A stretch of DNA of 64,000 bases from a bacterium. Its GTDB lineage: Bacteria > UBP6 > JAFGXH01. A program made the translations under genes and the position numbers. Shown piece after piece: positions 48,400 to 58,869 of the stretch. Numbering within the stretch: position 1 is the stretch's first letter; every line of letters starts with the position of its first letter. The notes under the pieces are model-generated. The model ran no database searches. It saw only the letters and a program-made list of their open reading frames with translations, and was not told the origin of the DNA. Location: the NCBI GenBank assembly GCA_027064085.1, contig JAMOQH010000179.1, forward strand, positions 1-64,000, in the 5' to 3' direction.

Positions 48400-49590
48400 A
48401 TGTTTAAAAAACTTAAACTAATTACTTTAATTTTAATAAAAATACTATATAGAAATGATTTAATAGATGATACTGATAAAAATACTTTAAAATTGATTTC
48501 TGAAAAAATTAAAAGTGCAACTACTGAGAAATCATTAAATAATATTTTAAAAGCTATTTTATTACTTGAACAAAGACTTTTAAATAATATTGAAACTCAT
48601 TTAAATATGAAATTAGAAAATAAAGTTATTTATGAATTTATTAAAAAAATAAGTGTTTTAACGAAAAATAATAAATTTATTAAAAAAATAAATAAAATAA
48701 ATGAAGAAAATATAAGTAATGATAATAAAGATTTATTGAGTTTATTTAAAGACTATACTGATTTTTTAGAAAAATATTTAGGTGATATAAATAAGCAAGA
48801 AATTAAATATAATGAAATTTCAGAAGTTTTAAATTCTATGTTTGAAATAATTGCAAAGTTACCTAAAACAAATAATGATTTTAAGGATAAATTATTTGAA
48901 TTAAAAGAAAAAATTGAACAGACAGATGATATAAAAAGTATTAAAAAATTAAAATCAACTCTTATGGTAATGATTGATGATATACAAATTGAAATATCAA
49001 GTTTTACTAAAAATATTAATATAGTATTAGAAGAAAATCTCAAATATGCTAATTTAAAAATAAAAGCACTTGAAAATAAGGTAGATAAAGTTGTTAAAGA
49101 TTCATATACTGATGCCTTAACTGGTGCGTTAAATAGAAAGTGGTTTAATGAAAATTTTAATGATTTCTTTTGGTTTGAAAAAAATAAGAATCATTTATTT
49201 GTGATTTTAGATATTGATTATTTTAAAATGGTTAATGATACTTATGGTCATAAAGCCGGGGACATTGCTCTTAAAAAAGTTGTTAAAAGGTTTAAAAATG
49301 TTTTAAGAGGTAACAGAGAAGATAAGGTTATAAGATATGGTGGTGACGAATTTATAATTGTTTTAGTAGATGTTAGAGAAAATGATGTTTCATCTATTCT
49401 TAATAGGTTGCTAGAGTCTATAAATTCAAAAGTAATAAAAGCAGGTGATGATGCAATGAATCTTACTATTAGTATAGGGGCATCTATGTTTACTGAAGCT
49501 GACAAACCTGAAAAACTTTTTGAATTAACCGATAAAAAATTATATATTTCAAAAGAAAATGGACGGAATCGTTTTACTAAGGATATTTAA
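48400..49590 (+). CDS. GGDEF domain protein (putative diguanylate cyclase)
   Basis: DALTGALNRKWF...RYGGDEFIIVL. Confidence 0.9.
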   Translation: MFKKLKLITLILIKILYRNDLIDDTDKNTLKLISEKIKSATTEKSLNNILKAILLLEQRLLNNIETHLNMKLENKVIYEFIKKISVLTKNNKFIKKINKINEENISNDNKDLLSLFKDYTDFLEKYLGDINKQEIKYNEISEVLNSMFEIIAKLPKTNNDFKDKLFELKEKIEQTDDIKSIKKLKSTLMVMIDDIQIEISSFTKNINIVLEENLKYANLKIKALENKVDKVVKDSYTDALTGALNRKWFNENFNDFFWFEKNKNHLFVILDIDYFKMVNDTYGHKAGDIALKKVVKRFKNVLRGNREDKVIRYGGDEFIIVLVDVRENDVSSILNRLLESINSKVIKAGDDAMNLTISIGASMFTEADKPEKLFELTDKKLYISKENGRNRFTKDI

Positions 49591-49592
49591 TT

Positions 49593-50561
49593 ATGTTGCT
49601 TTCATACAATAAACTTTTTTACATTTCAAAAGATTTATTATCCACAATTGATTTAAATATTTTAATGAATAAGTTGAATAGTTTATTTTATAAGTATCTT
49701 GATGTGCATTCTTGGGCAATTGTAATTAAACCACTAAACACGCTTTATGTATTTCATAATAATAAACTATTTTTTCTTGATAGCTATAATAGAGATATTT
49801 TTGATTGGATAGAGTTTGAAGATATGTTTTATGATTTTAGTCAAGATACAGATGGTAAAATATCTGATTTACTAAAACAAATATCAATAAAATTAAAAAA
49901 GAAGTTTATTGATGTTTTAGACTATAAAGAAATTTATTTTGAAGATAAAGATTTATGTAAGATTGAGATATATAATAATCGTGACTTTAATTTTAGGAAA
50001 AATAAAGAATTTTTTGAAATAGTAAATTTATCTATTTTAAATGTTATAAAATATAAAAAGCTTATTGAATTAAATAAGCAAGATAGTTTAACGGGGTTAT
50101 ATAATTATAAAGAGTTTTTTAAAATATTAAATGATGAAATACTAATTTCTAAAAAAGAGGATAAAGAATTTTCAATTGTATTTATTGATATTGATGAATT
50201 TAAACAAGTTAATGATATTTACGGGCATCTAACTGGTAGTCAAATTTTAATAGAGTTTGGAAATATTCTATTGCAGGATATCAGGCATAAAGATTGTATT
50301 ACAAGATATGGTGGTGATGAGTATCTTATTTTGTTAAGGGATACAAATAAGAAAGAAGCAGTGAGTGTTTCTAAAAGGTTACTAACTTTAATTAGGAATA
50401 ATAATTTTAGCAGTGAGAATAATGAAATTATTCATATCACTGCGTCAATGGGTATTGCAACTTTTCCTATAGATTCACAAAATAGTAAAGAATTAATAAA
50501 TATTGCTGATGAAAATATGTATATTGTTAAAAAAGATAGTAAAAATGGAGTAAAATGGTGA
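49593..50561 (+). CDS. GGDEF domain protein (putative diguanylate cyclase)
   Basis: DSLTGLYNYKEF...RYGGDEYLILL. Confidence 0.88.
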   Translation: MLLSYNKLFYISKDLLSTIDLNILMNKLNSLFYKYLDVHSWAIVIKPLNTLYVFHNNKLFFLDSYNRDIFDWIEFEDMFYDFSQDTDGKISDLLKQISIKLKKKFIDVLDYKEIYFEDKDLCKIEIYNNRDFNFRKNKEFFEIVNLSILNVIKYKKLIELNKQDSLTGLYNYKEFFKILNDEILISKKEDKEFSIVFIDIDEFKQVNDIYGHLTGSQILIEFGNILLQDIRHKDCITRYGGDEYLILLRDTNKKEAVSVSKRLLTLIRNNNFSSENNEIIHITASMGIATFPIDSQNSKELINIADENMYIVKKDSKNGVKW

Positions 50562-53221
50562 AAAGTTCTAATGAAATAAGAAACGATTTCTTAAAATATT
50601 TTAAAAGTAAAAAGCATGAAATTATAAAAAGTTCTTCTTTGGTTCCTAATAATGATCCTACACTAATTTTTGTGAATGCAGGTATGGTTCCCTTTAAAGA
50701 TATTTTTTTAGGTAAAGAAGAAAAAAATTATAAAAGAGCCACAAGTACTCAAAAATGTATGAGAGTTTCAGGTAAGCATAATGATTTAGAAAATGTAGGT
50801 AGAACGGCAAGGCATCATACTTTTTTTGAAATGCTTGGAAATTTTTCTTTTGGAGATTATTTTAAAGAAGATGCTATTAAGTATGCTTGGGAATTCTTAA
50901 CTGAAAAGATGGGGCTTGATATAAATAAATTATGGATAACTATCTATGATGATGATGATGATGCTTATAATATTTGGAAAAATGTAAAAAATGTAAAAGA
51001 AGAAAGAATAATAAGGCTTGGTGAAAAAGATAATTTTTGGTCTATGGGGGATATAGGCCCATGTGGTCCTTGTTCTGAAATACATATTGACCAAGGTGAA
51101 CACATGAGTTGTGGTGATAATTGTGGTCTTGGTACTTGTGATTGTGATAGATGGTTAGAAATTTGGAATTTAGTTTTTATGCAATATGATAGAGATGAAA
51201 CAGGTAAATTAACTTTACTTCCAAAACCTAGTATTGATACAGGAATGGGTCTTGAAAGGCTAACTGCAATTATTCAAGGTAAAGAAAGTAACTATGATAC
51301 AGATTTATTTCTCCCTTTGTTGAATTATATATCTAACTTAGTGAAGAAAGAATATAACCCTAAAAGTCAATCAGAGGATAATGTAGCAATGAGAGTAATT
51401 GCAGACCATGCAAGGTCAACAGCGTTTTTAATGGCAGATGGGGTTATTCCTTCAAATGAAGCTAGGGGATATGTTCTTAGAAGGGTTATGAGACGAGCTA
51501 TCCGTTTTGGTAAGAAATTAGGTTTTAAAGATAATTTCTTGTATAAAGTTTGTTTAAAAGTTGTTGAAAATATGGGAGATGCTTATCCTGAATTGCTTCA
51601 AAATAAAGAAACAATAGAAAAAATAGTAATAAATGAAGAGACAAGATTTAGAAAAACTCTTGATAAAGGTGAAAAATTATTAAATTCCAAAATAGAAGAG
51701 TTATCTAAACAAAATTTAAATACAATAGATGGGGCCACTTTATTTTTGTTATATGATGCCTATGGTTTTCCTATTGATTTAAGTGAATTGATTGCTCAAG
51801 AAAAAGGATTTACTATTGATGAAATAGGTTTTAAAAAAGCTTTAGCTGAACAAAAATCAAGAAGTAGGGCAAAACAAAAATTTATTCATAATAATAAAGA
51901 ATTTAACAATATTTTAGATTCTTTGTATAAAAAGCATGGAAAAACTGAGTTTTTAGGTTATGATTTACTTAAGTCAGATGGAAAGCTATTATCTATTATT
52001 GCAGAAAATGATAAAGTAATAAAAGAAGCAGTTGCTGACGATGAAGCTAAATTTATTTTAATTTTTGATAAAACACCATTTTATGCAGAAAGTGGTGGAC
52101 AAGTTTCTGATAAGGGATATATTGAAGGCGATAATTATAAGGCTGAAATACTTGATATTCAAAAAACTGCTCAAGGAGTATTTTATCATACTGTAAGATT
52201 AACAAGAGGAATATTAAAATTAGATAATAGCTATAATCTAAGTGTTGATGAAAAAAATAGAGATAATATCACTAAAAATCACTCGGCGACACATTTACTT
52301 CAAGCTGGTTTAAGAGCTGTTGTCGGAGAACATGTTCATCAGGAAGGTTCTTTTGTTGATTCTGAAAAATTAAGATTTGACTTTAATCATTTTGAATCAT
52401 TAACAGATGAACAAATTCGTGATATTGAAATTTATGTTAATAAATTAATATTAGAAAATGAAAAAACTATTATTACTCAAATGAATATAGATGAAGCTAA
52501 AAACTCTGGAGCAACGGCTCTATTTAATGAAAAATATGGAGATATTGTTAGAACAGTTAAGCTAACAGACAAAAGTTTTGAATTATGTGGAGGGACTCAT
52601 GTAAAAAGAACAGGAGATATTGGGCCTTTTAAAATAATTTCTGAATCTTCTGTAGCTTCTGGAATAAGAAGAATTGAAGCAATTAGAGGAATGAAAGTTG
52701 TAAAGCTTATTCAGAGGCAACATAGTAATGAAAAAAGGATTATTACTAAATTAAAAGCCTCGAAAGGTTCTTTTTTAGAGAAATTAGACTATGTAATCAA
52801 AAAAAATAAAGAATTAGAAAGAGAAATTAATAGTTTAAAGCAAGAAATTAATCTTTTAAAACTTTCAGGTGGTACTTCTGATAAAAAAGATAATGTTTTA
52901 GAAATAAATGGTCATAGTATAATATTTAATGTAGTAGCTGATTTAAATCCCAAAGAGTTAAAAAGTCTTGGAGATAATTTAAAACAAAAAAATAAAAATG
53001 CAATAATATTGCTTTTATCAAAATCGAAAAAAGGCTATATGATTGTTTTAATGAAAGGAGATTCTTTAAGTTTACATTGTGGAAAGATTCTTAAATCGCT
53101 TATGGCTGAAATAAATGGCAGAGGTGGTGGAAAAGAAAATATGGCTCAGGGAGGAGCAACACTAGATTTTAGTCCAGAGCAAATTAAAGAAAAATTTATA
53201 TCAATAATTGAGTCTTTATAA
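50555..53221 (+). CDS. alaS: Alanyl-tRNA synthetase
   Basis: NDFLKYFKSKKHEIIKSSSLVPNNDPTLIFVNAGMVPFKD; HSATHLLQAGLR; CGGTHVKRTGDIG. Confidence 0.98.
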   Translation: MVKSSNEIRNDFLKYFKSKKHEIIKSSSLVPNNDPTLIFVNAGMVPFKDIFLGKEEKNYKRATSTQKCMRVSGKHNDLENVGRTARHHTFFEMLGNFSFGDYFKEDAIKYAWEFLTEKMGLDINKLWITIYDDDDDAYNIWKNVKNVKEERIIRLGEKDNFWSMGDIGPCGPCSEIHIDQGEHMSCGDNCGLGTCDCDRWLEIWNLVFMQYDRDETGKLTLLPKPSIDTGMGLERLTAIIQGKESNYDTDLFLPLLNYISNLVKKEYNPKSQSEDNVAMRVIADHARSTAFLMADGVIPSNEARGYVLRRVMRRAIRFGKKLGFKDNFLYKVCLKVVENMGDAYPELLQNKETIEKIVINEETRFRKTLDKGEKLLNSKIEELSKQNLNTIDGATLFLLYDAYGFPIDLSELIAQEKGFTIDEIGFKKALAEQKSRSRAKQKFIHNNKEFNNILDSLYKKHGKTEFLGYDLLKSDGKLLSIIAENDKVIKEAVADDEAKFILIFDKTPFYAESGGQVSDKGYIEGDNYKAEILDIQKTAQGVFYHTVRLTRGILKLDNSYNLSVDEKNRDNITKNHSATHLLQAGLRAVVGEHVHQEGSFVDSEKLRFDFNHFESLTDEQIRDIEIYVNKLILENEKTIITQMNIDEAKNSGATALFNEKYGDIVRTVKLTDKSFELCGGTHVKRTGDIGPFKIISESSVASGIRRIEAIRGMKVVKLIQRQHSNEKRIITKLKASKGSFLEKLDYVIKKNKELEREINSLKQEINLLKLSGGTSDKKDNVLEINGHSIIFNVVADLNPKELKSLGDNLKQKNKNAIILLLSKSKKGYMIVLMKGDSLSLHCGKILKSLMAEINGRGGGKENMAQGGATLDFSPEQIKEKFISIIESL

Positions 53222-53233
53222 TAAAGGATAAAA

Positions 53234-53869
53234 TTGACAACTGATTATATTTTAACGGTTTTTATTACAATTTTTACTGTTGTTGACCCTCTTGGATTAA
53301 TACCTGTTTTTATACCTATTGCAGAAAACTTTAACAAGAAAGACAGAAAAAGACTTATTTTTATGTCTTTTCTTATTGCAACAATTATTGCTAGTATATT
53401 TTTATTACTTGGAAAGAAGTTATTTGGATATTTAGGTATAGAATTTAATGCAATTTATATTGTAGGTGGGATTTTATTGTTTTTAATTGGTTTAGATATG
53501 ATTTATGCTAGGCCAAGAAGAAGTAAATCCTCTCCAGAGGAAAAAGAAGATGCTATAGATGAAGAAGACTACAAAGAAGTTGCTGTTTTTCCTCTTGCTA
53601 TCCCAATGTTGGCAGGGCCTGGAACAATTGCAACTTTAATTATGTTTTCATCAAAACACCATACTACTGCCAATTTGGTAATTGTATTTTTGGCTATGCT
53701 TTTTGCATTCTTATCTGCTGTAGTTGCAATGTTATTTTCTGATAAAGTATTGAAGGTTTTGGGAAGAACTGGAATTAATGTTTTAGACCGGGTAGTTGGT
53801 CTTATTTTATGTTCTTTGGCTATACAATTTATTATAAATGCTATTGTTAGCATAATAAGAGGGATTTAA
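53234..53869 (+). CDS. MarC family membrane protein
   Basis: VDPLGLIPVFIP; AIPMLAGPGTIATLI. Confidence 0.9.
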   Translation: MTTDYILTVFITIFTVVDPLGLIPVFIPIAENFNKKDRKRLIFMSFLIATIIASIFLLLGKKLFGYLGIEFNAIYIVGGILLFLIGLDMIYARPRRSKSSPEEKEDAIDEEDYKEVAVFPLAIPMLAGPGTIATLIMFSSKHHTTANLVIVFLAMLFAFLSAVVAMLFSDKVLKVLGRTGINVLDRVVGLILCSLAIQFIINAIVSIIRGI

Positions 53870-54006
53870 CGGTTTCTTTTATTAAATTTATGTAAAATTC
53901 AGAAAAAAATTTAAAAATCCGATTAAAATAGACAAGTTAAGTTAATTATTTGACTATAATTCTTAATTTGTGCAATAATTTAATTGTTTTATTAGTAGGA
54001 GTGGAA

Positions 54007-55281
54007 ATGGCTATTGTTAGAAGTCATGGTGAAACCAATGTTGGGCGTAAAAGAAAGCACAATGAAGATAACTTTTTAATTGACAGTGATTTAAAATTAT
54101 ATATTGTTGCTGATGGAATGGGTGGTCATAATGCAGGTGAAGTTGCTAGTGAGTATACTATCAAAATAATTAGAAGAGAAGTTTTAAAAAATAAAGAAAT
54201 TATTCTTAAAACAATTAAAGCTGAAAAGGCTGGTAATCAAGGAGAACCTGAAGAAGCAATTAGGCTTGTTGAACATGCTATTCAGACTGCTTGTTATGAA
54301 GTGTTTCATATGGCTCAGGCAAATGAATCAAGAAAAGGAATGGGGACAACGGTGGTTGTTTTATTGATTGTTGGAGATAGAGCTATTGTGGCTCATGTTG
54401 GTGATAGTAGGGTTTATCTTGTAAGAAAAAATAAACTTCATCAAATAACAGAAGATCACTCTATGGTTCAAGAACAACTAAAACAAGGTAAAATAACAAA
54501 AGAAGAAGCAGAACACTCTCCTTATAAAAATGTTATTACTAGAGCAATTGGTATTTATGAATATGTGCCACCAGATATTATTTATTTAGAATTAGCAAGA
54601 GAAGATAGGTTTATGTTATGTAGTGATGGTGTTTATCCTTATTTTTCAGAAGATGAATTACTGAAAACTTTAATAACCAAAAAACCCCTAGATCAAATTT
54701 CTAATTTTATGGTAAACAAAGTTTTAAATGCTGGAGCACATGATAACTTAACGATTATTATTGCTGAAATAGTTAATATTAATACAAAAGTATCTCAAAT
54801 GGAAATTTCTAGTAAGTTAGATATTCTTAAAAAGATTCCTTTGTTTCAATATTTAGGTTATAAAGAATTAGTAAAAACTTATAGTATTATTTCTACTAAA
54901 AAATATAATGCTGGAGATATCATTATTCAGGAAGGTGATATAGGACAGGAGTTTTTTATATTATTTAAAGGTAAAGTTGCTGTTTTAAAAGGAGATGTTG
55001 AAGTCGCTCAATTAAATCCTGGAAGTAATTTTGGGGAAATGGGGCTTGTTGATAATGCACCAAGGTCAGCAACTATTAAAGCTTTAGATACATGTTATCT
55101 AATGGTTGTTGAAAGATCTAAGTTTTTTGAATTAATGAAAAAAGAGCCTAAGATTTCAGTTAAATTATTGTGGAGCTTCTTAAAGGTATTTTCTGCAAGA
55201 TTAAGAGCAACCACTAATGAATTATCTGAAGCTAAAAACACTAAAAAAGAAGATGATAATCTAGATCTTTTTGGTGAATAA
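54007..55281 (+). CDS. PP2C phosphatase fused to cyclic-nucleotide-binding domain
   Basis: KRKHNEDNFLIDSDLKLYIVADGMGGHNAGEVAS; C-terminal FGEMGLVDNAPRSATIKALD. Confidence 0.92.
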   Translation: MAIVRSHGETNVGRKRKHNEDNFLIDSDLKLYIVADGMGGHNAGEVASEYTIKIIRREVLKNKEIILKTIKAEKAGNQGEPEEAIRLVEHAIQTACYEVFHMAQANESRKGMGTTVVVLLIVGDRAIVAHVGDSRVYLVRKNKLHQITEDHSMVQEQLKQGKITKEEAEHSPYKNVITRAIGIYEYVPPDIIYLELAREDRFMLCSDGVYPYFSEDELLKTLITKKPLDQISNFMVNKVLNAGAHDNLTIIIAEIVNINTKVSQMEISSKLDILKKIPLFQYLGYKELVKTYSIISTKKYNAGDIIIQEGDIGQEFFILFKGKVAVLKGDVEVAQLNPGSNFGEMGLVDNAPRSATIKALDTCYLMVVERSKFFELMKKEPKISVKLLWSFLKVFSARLRATTNELSEAKNTKKEDDNLDLFGE

Positions 55282-55296
55282 AGTCTAAGGAGTTAT

Positions 55297-56775
55297 ATGA
55301 AACTATCTATAAATGTAATACTCTTAATTTTTTTTTTTATAGGAATATCATCTTGTAATGAAAAGGAAAACCCTCCTAATGATACTTGTTCACCAAGCAA
55401 TTTAAATGGTAAATGTGAAGATAATAAAACTTGTGTAAGAGGTAGCTGTATTTATGAATGCAATGATAATCTAGAGTGTCCTAAAAATTATCATTGTGAT
55501 AATAATGTCTGTTATGATACAACCAAACTATGTTCGCAAAATAATTATTTTGGTACTTGCTCTGAAAATAAAACCTGTGTAAAGGGTGTTTGCAGGAATT
55601 TAAATCCATGTTCTGCCTTAAATACAAATGGAATTTGTTCATCTGAAGATAGAATTTGTTATAATGGTATATGTGTTAATAATAATAATGAGTGTAAGCC
55701 TTGGAACACAAAGGGAGATTGTCCTGAAAATTATTATTGTGATAATGGAAATTGTGTTCATAATAAAGTAGAATACCCTTGTTCATTACAATATCCCGAT
55801 GGGAACTGTTCTTCTAAATTTGATTCATGTATCAATGGGATTTGTATGGATACTGAATATGCATGTGGTAAAAGTGAAATCGGAATAGATTGTCCAGCAG
55901 GTCAGTCGTGTAGTTTAGGGAATTGTATTTTTGACAATGCTAAGCTTTGTTCTGTTGATTATCCCTTTGGTTATTGTGAAAATAGTAGAAAAAAGTGTTA
56001 CGATGGCGTTTGTTATGATTTAAAAAACTCATGTTCTACTATTGATAAATTTGGAAAATGTGAAGCAAATGAAATTTGTGATGATGGACTTTGTGTTCCT
56101 GTTTTAGTTGAATGCAATGAAACAGTTTCTTGTCCTGATACTAATAGGCAAGAATGTAAAGAGAATAAATGTATTGATAAGCCTATTTTTTGTGAAGATG
56201 GTGCTTTAAATGGATTGTGTCCTGAGGGTAAAGCATGTGTTGATTCTGAATGTAAAGATATAACAGAAGATTGTTCTAGTAGTAATTTAACAGGAAAATG
56301 CAATGCGTTAAATTTAAAATGTATAAATGGAACTTGCCTTGATAGTTCACAAGAAGATATTTGCTCATCTTTTAATTTAAGTGGTAATTGTCCAAGTGGA
56401 ATGATATGCAATAGTGGAATATGTACGGGTAATGTTAGTCAGGGAGAAATTGGTAATCCATGTGTTATTGATGCTCAATGTAAATCAGAACTATTATGTG
56501 AAAAAACATTTCTAGATGGTTATTGTACAAAAGAATGTTCAGAAAGTACAGATTGTGATGAAAATTCATTGTGTTATATGCTTTCTGCTACCAAAGGATA
56601 TTGTATGGCTAAATGTTCTGTCAATATACCGAATAGTTGTTCAAGAAATAATTTAGAAGATTATATTTGTTATCCTATAAATGGTAATGATGGTATTTGT
56701 TTATATGATTGCAAATATAATAATTGTTTTGAAACAAATAAAACTTGTAATCCTGTAACTGGAATTTGTCAATAA
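55297..56775 (+). CDS. Cys-rich repeat lipoprotein, same repeat class as 18821..21787
   Basis: Lipobox (FFFIGISSCNEK); tandem CSxxNxxGxCxxNxxCxxGxC repeats. Confidence 0.88.
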   Translation: MKLSINVILLIFFFIGISSCNEKENPPNDTCSPSNLNGKCEDNKTCVRGSCIYECNDNLECPKNYHCDNNVCYDTTKLCSQNNYFGTCSENKTCVKGVCRNLNPCSALNTNGICSSEDRICYNGICVNNNNECKPWNTKGDCPENYYCDNGNCVHNKVEYPCSLQYPDGNCSSKFDSCINGICMDTEYACGKSEIGIDCPAGQSCSLGNCIFDNAKLCSVDYPFGYCENSRKKCYDGVCYDLKNSCSTIDKFGKCEANEICDDGLCVPVLVECNETVSCPDTNRQECKENKCIDKPIFCEDGALNGLCPEGKACVDSECKDITEDCSSSNLTGKCNALNLKCINGTCLDSSQEDICSSFNLSGNCPSGMICNSGICTGNVSQGEIGNPCVIDAQCKSELLCEKTFLDGYCTKECSESTDCDENSLCYMLSATKGYCMAKCSVNIPNSCSRNNLEDYICYPINGNDGICLYDCKYNNCFETNKTCNPVTGICQ

Positions 56776-56778
56776 GAT

Positions 56779-57006
56779 TTATTTCTCTTCTTTTTTTACA
56801 TAGAGTAATGTGTTTTCAAGTATTACAACATCTCCAGAATATACTTTTTTTCTTTTTCTAGTTTCAATTTCACTATTATATAGAACTTCTCCGTTTTCAA
56901 TAAGCATTTTGGCTTCACTTCCATCATTTACTAAACCTGCAAATTTTAATAACTTAAAGAGCTCTATGTACTCGCCTTTAATATTAATTTCTATTTTTTC
57001 TTTCAT
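56779..57006 (-). CDS. S4-domain RNA-binding protein (YbcJ/RlbA-like)
   Basis: EYIELFKLLKFAGLVNDGSEAKMLIENGEVLYNSEIETRKRKKVYSGDVV. Confidence 0.85.
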   Translation of the reverse strand: MKEKIEINIKGEYIELFKLLKFAGLVNDGSEAKMLIENGEVLYNSEIETRKRKKVYSGDVVILENTLLYVKKEEK

Positions 57007-57113
57007 ATTTTCTCCAATTTGAATAAATATTTATTATAGTATAAATTCATATATTTATCTAATAAAATTTTTTTTATAAATAATTTCGATTTACTGAGTT
57101 TTCTAAAAGAATA

Positions 57114-57142
57114 TTGTAAAAATAAATAGAATCTGTTATAAT
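57114..57142 (+). promoter_or_regulatory. Sigma70-type promoter for the glp operon
   Basis: TTGTAA - 17 bp - TATAAT. Confidence 0.65.
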
Positions 57143-57201
57143 TTACACCCTTAGGATTTGTTGAAACAAGTCATAATTTAATTATAGAGATAAGGAATAT
57201 A

Positions 57202-58857
57202 ATGCAAATTGATAATGAATTTCTTAACTATGACCTAATTATAATAGGTGGTGGAATTAATGGTGCCGGTATAGCAAGAGATGCTGCATTAAGGGGTATA
57301 AAAACAATATTAATTGAACAGGAAGACATAGGAAGTGGAGCTACTGGTGCTTGTAGTGGTATGATCCATGGTGGTGCAAGATACTTGATTTCAGACAGGG
57401 AAGTAACAAAGTTATCATCTATTGATAGTGGCTATATTCAATATATTGCTTCTCATTTAATATTTAGAATACCATTTATTCATCCAATCCCTAGCGATTA
57501 TCCAAATGGAAAATTATTTATTGAACAATTTGAAACATTTTTCTTTGCATATGACAAATTTCAACCTTACAAGAATGGTAAACAACATACTAGATTAACT
57601 CAAGAAGAGGTAAGTGAACTACATCCTGGAGTAACCAAAGACATACTTGGGGCAGTTACATTTGACGAATGGGGAGTTGATCCTTTTAGATTAGCACTAT
57701 TAAATGCTATAAGTGCAAGTGAAAACGGTGCAACTGTTTTAACCCACACTAAAGTTATTGATATTATAAAAGAAAATGATAAAGTAAATGGTGTTAAGGT
57801 TTTTGATAAACAAAGTAAGAGAATATATGAAATAAAAGGAAAAGTTATTGTTAATGCTGTTGGGTCTTGGAGCAATATTTTTGCTAATAAATTTAACTTA
57901 ACGATGAAAATTAGACCAGCCAAGGGTATTCATCTCGTTATAGCTAGAAGACTTTCTAATTATGCTGTTGGTGTTTTTGCAATTGATAACAGAGTAATAT
58001 TTATAATGCCACATAAAAATACAACAATAATTGGTACAACTGATGATGATTTTTATGGAGATCCAGGTGATATTCCCATTACCTCAGATGAAGTTAACTA
58101 TCTATTAGATTCTATTGAAAAGATAATTCCAGATATAAAAAAACATAGGATAATAAGGGCTTTTGCTGGGGTAAGGCCAACTGTTTATAATGAATATATG
58201 ATGGAAGATGATTTATCCCGAGATCATTTAATTATTGACCATGAAGCTATTGATAATATTAAAAATATGTATAGTGTTATTGGAGGGAAATTAGCATCAT
58301 TTCGATTTGTTAGTGAGGAGGTTGTTGATATTATATCTCAAAGATTATCTGTACATATAAGTTCAAAAACTTCACTAATTCCATTGCCAGGATCTGAAAG
58401 AAGTATTAATTTACAAGAGCTATCACACAAGTATAAATTATCATTATTTGTATTAAATAAACTATATAGTAAGTATGGTGATAGAATGTTGATTATTTTA
58501 AATATGATTAAGAGTGATAATTCTTTAAAAGTTAATATATGTAAATGTGAATCTGTAAGTGAGGCCGAAATAAGATATGTTATTAAATACGAACTAGCTA
58601 GAACTTTAGATGATATAAGAAGAAGAACTAGGTCTGGAATGGGGAGTTGTCAAGGTACTGGATGTACTTTAGCAATTTCTAGTATATTAAAGGATGAACT
58701 AAATTTAAGTTTTGAAGATGAAATGCTTGAAGTTAAGAGTTTTATTAAAGAAAGATATCATGGTAATAAGCCTATATTAAATAATAATATTTCTATACAA
58801 CAAATAGAGTTAAATATGGTAAATAATATGTTATTAACGGGATTAGATATTGATTAG
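57202..58857 (+). CDS. glpA: Anaerobic glycerol-3-phosphate dehydrogenase subunit A
   Basis: FAD motif IIGGGINGAGIARDAALRG; C-terminal BFD-type Fe-S region CKCESVSEAEI...GMGSCQGTGC. Confidence 0.93.
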   Translation: MQIDNEFLNYDLIIIGGGINGAGIARDAALRGIKTILIEQEDIGSGATGACSGMIHGGARYLISDREVTKLSSIDSGYIQYIASHLIFRIPFIHPIPSDYPNGKLFIEQFETFFFAYDKFQPYKNGKQHTRLTQEEVSELHPGVTKDILGAVTFDEWGVDPFRLALLNAISASENGATVLTHTKVIDIIKENDKVNGVKVFDKQSKRIYEIKGKVIVNAVGSWSNIFANKFNLTMKIRPAKGIHLVIARRLSNYAVGVFAIDNRVIFIMPHKNTTIIGTTDDDFYGDPGDIPITSDEVNYLLDSIEKIIPDIKKHRIIRAFAGVRPTVYNEYMMEDDLSRDHLIIDHEAIDNIKNMYSVIGGKLASFRFVSEEVVDIISQRLSVHISSKTSLIPLPGSERSINLQELSHKYKLSLFVLNKLYSKYGDRMLIILNMIKSDNSLKVNICKCESVSEAEIRYVIKYELARTLDDIRRRTRSGMGSCQGTGCTLAISSILKDELNLSFEDEMLEVKSFIKERYHGNKPILNNNISIQQIELNMVNNMLLTGLDID

Positions 58858-58869
58858 ATATAAATAGAA

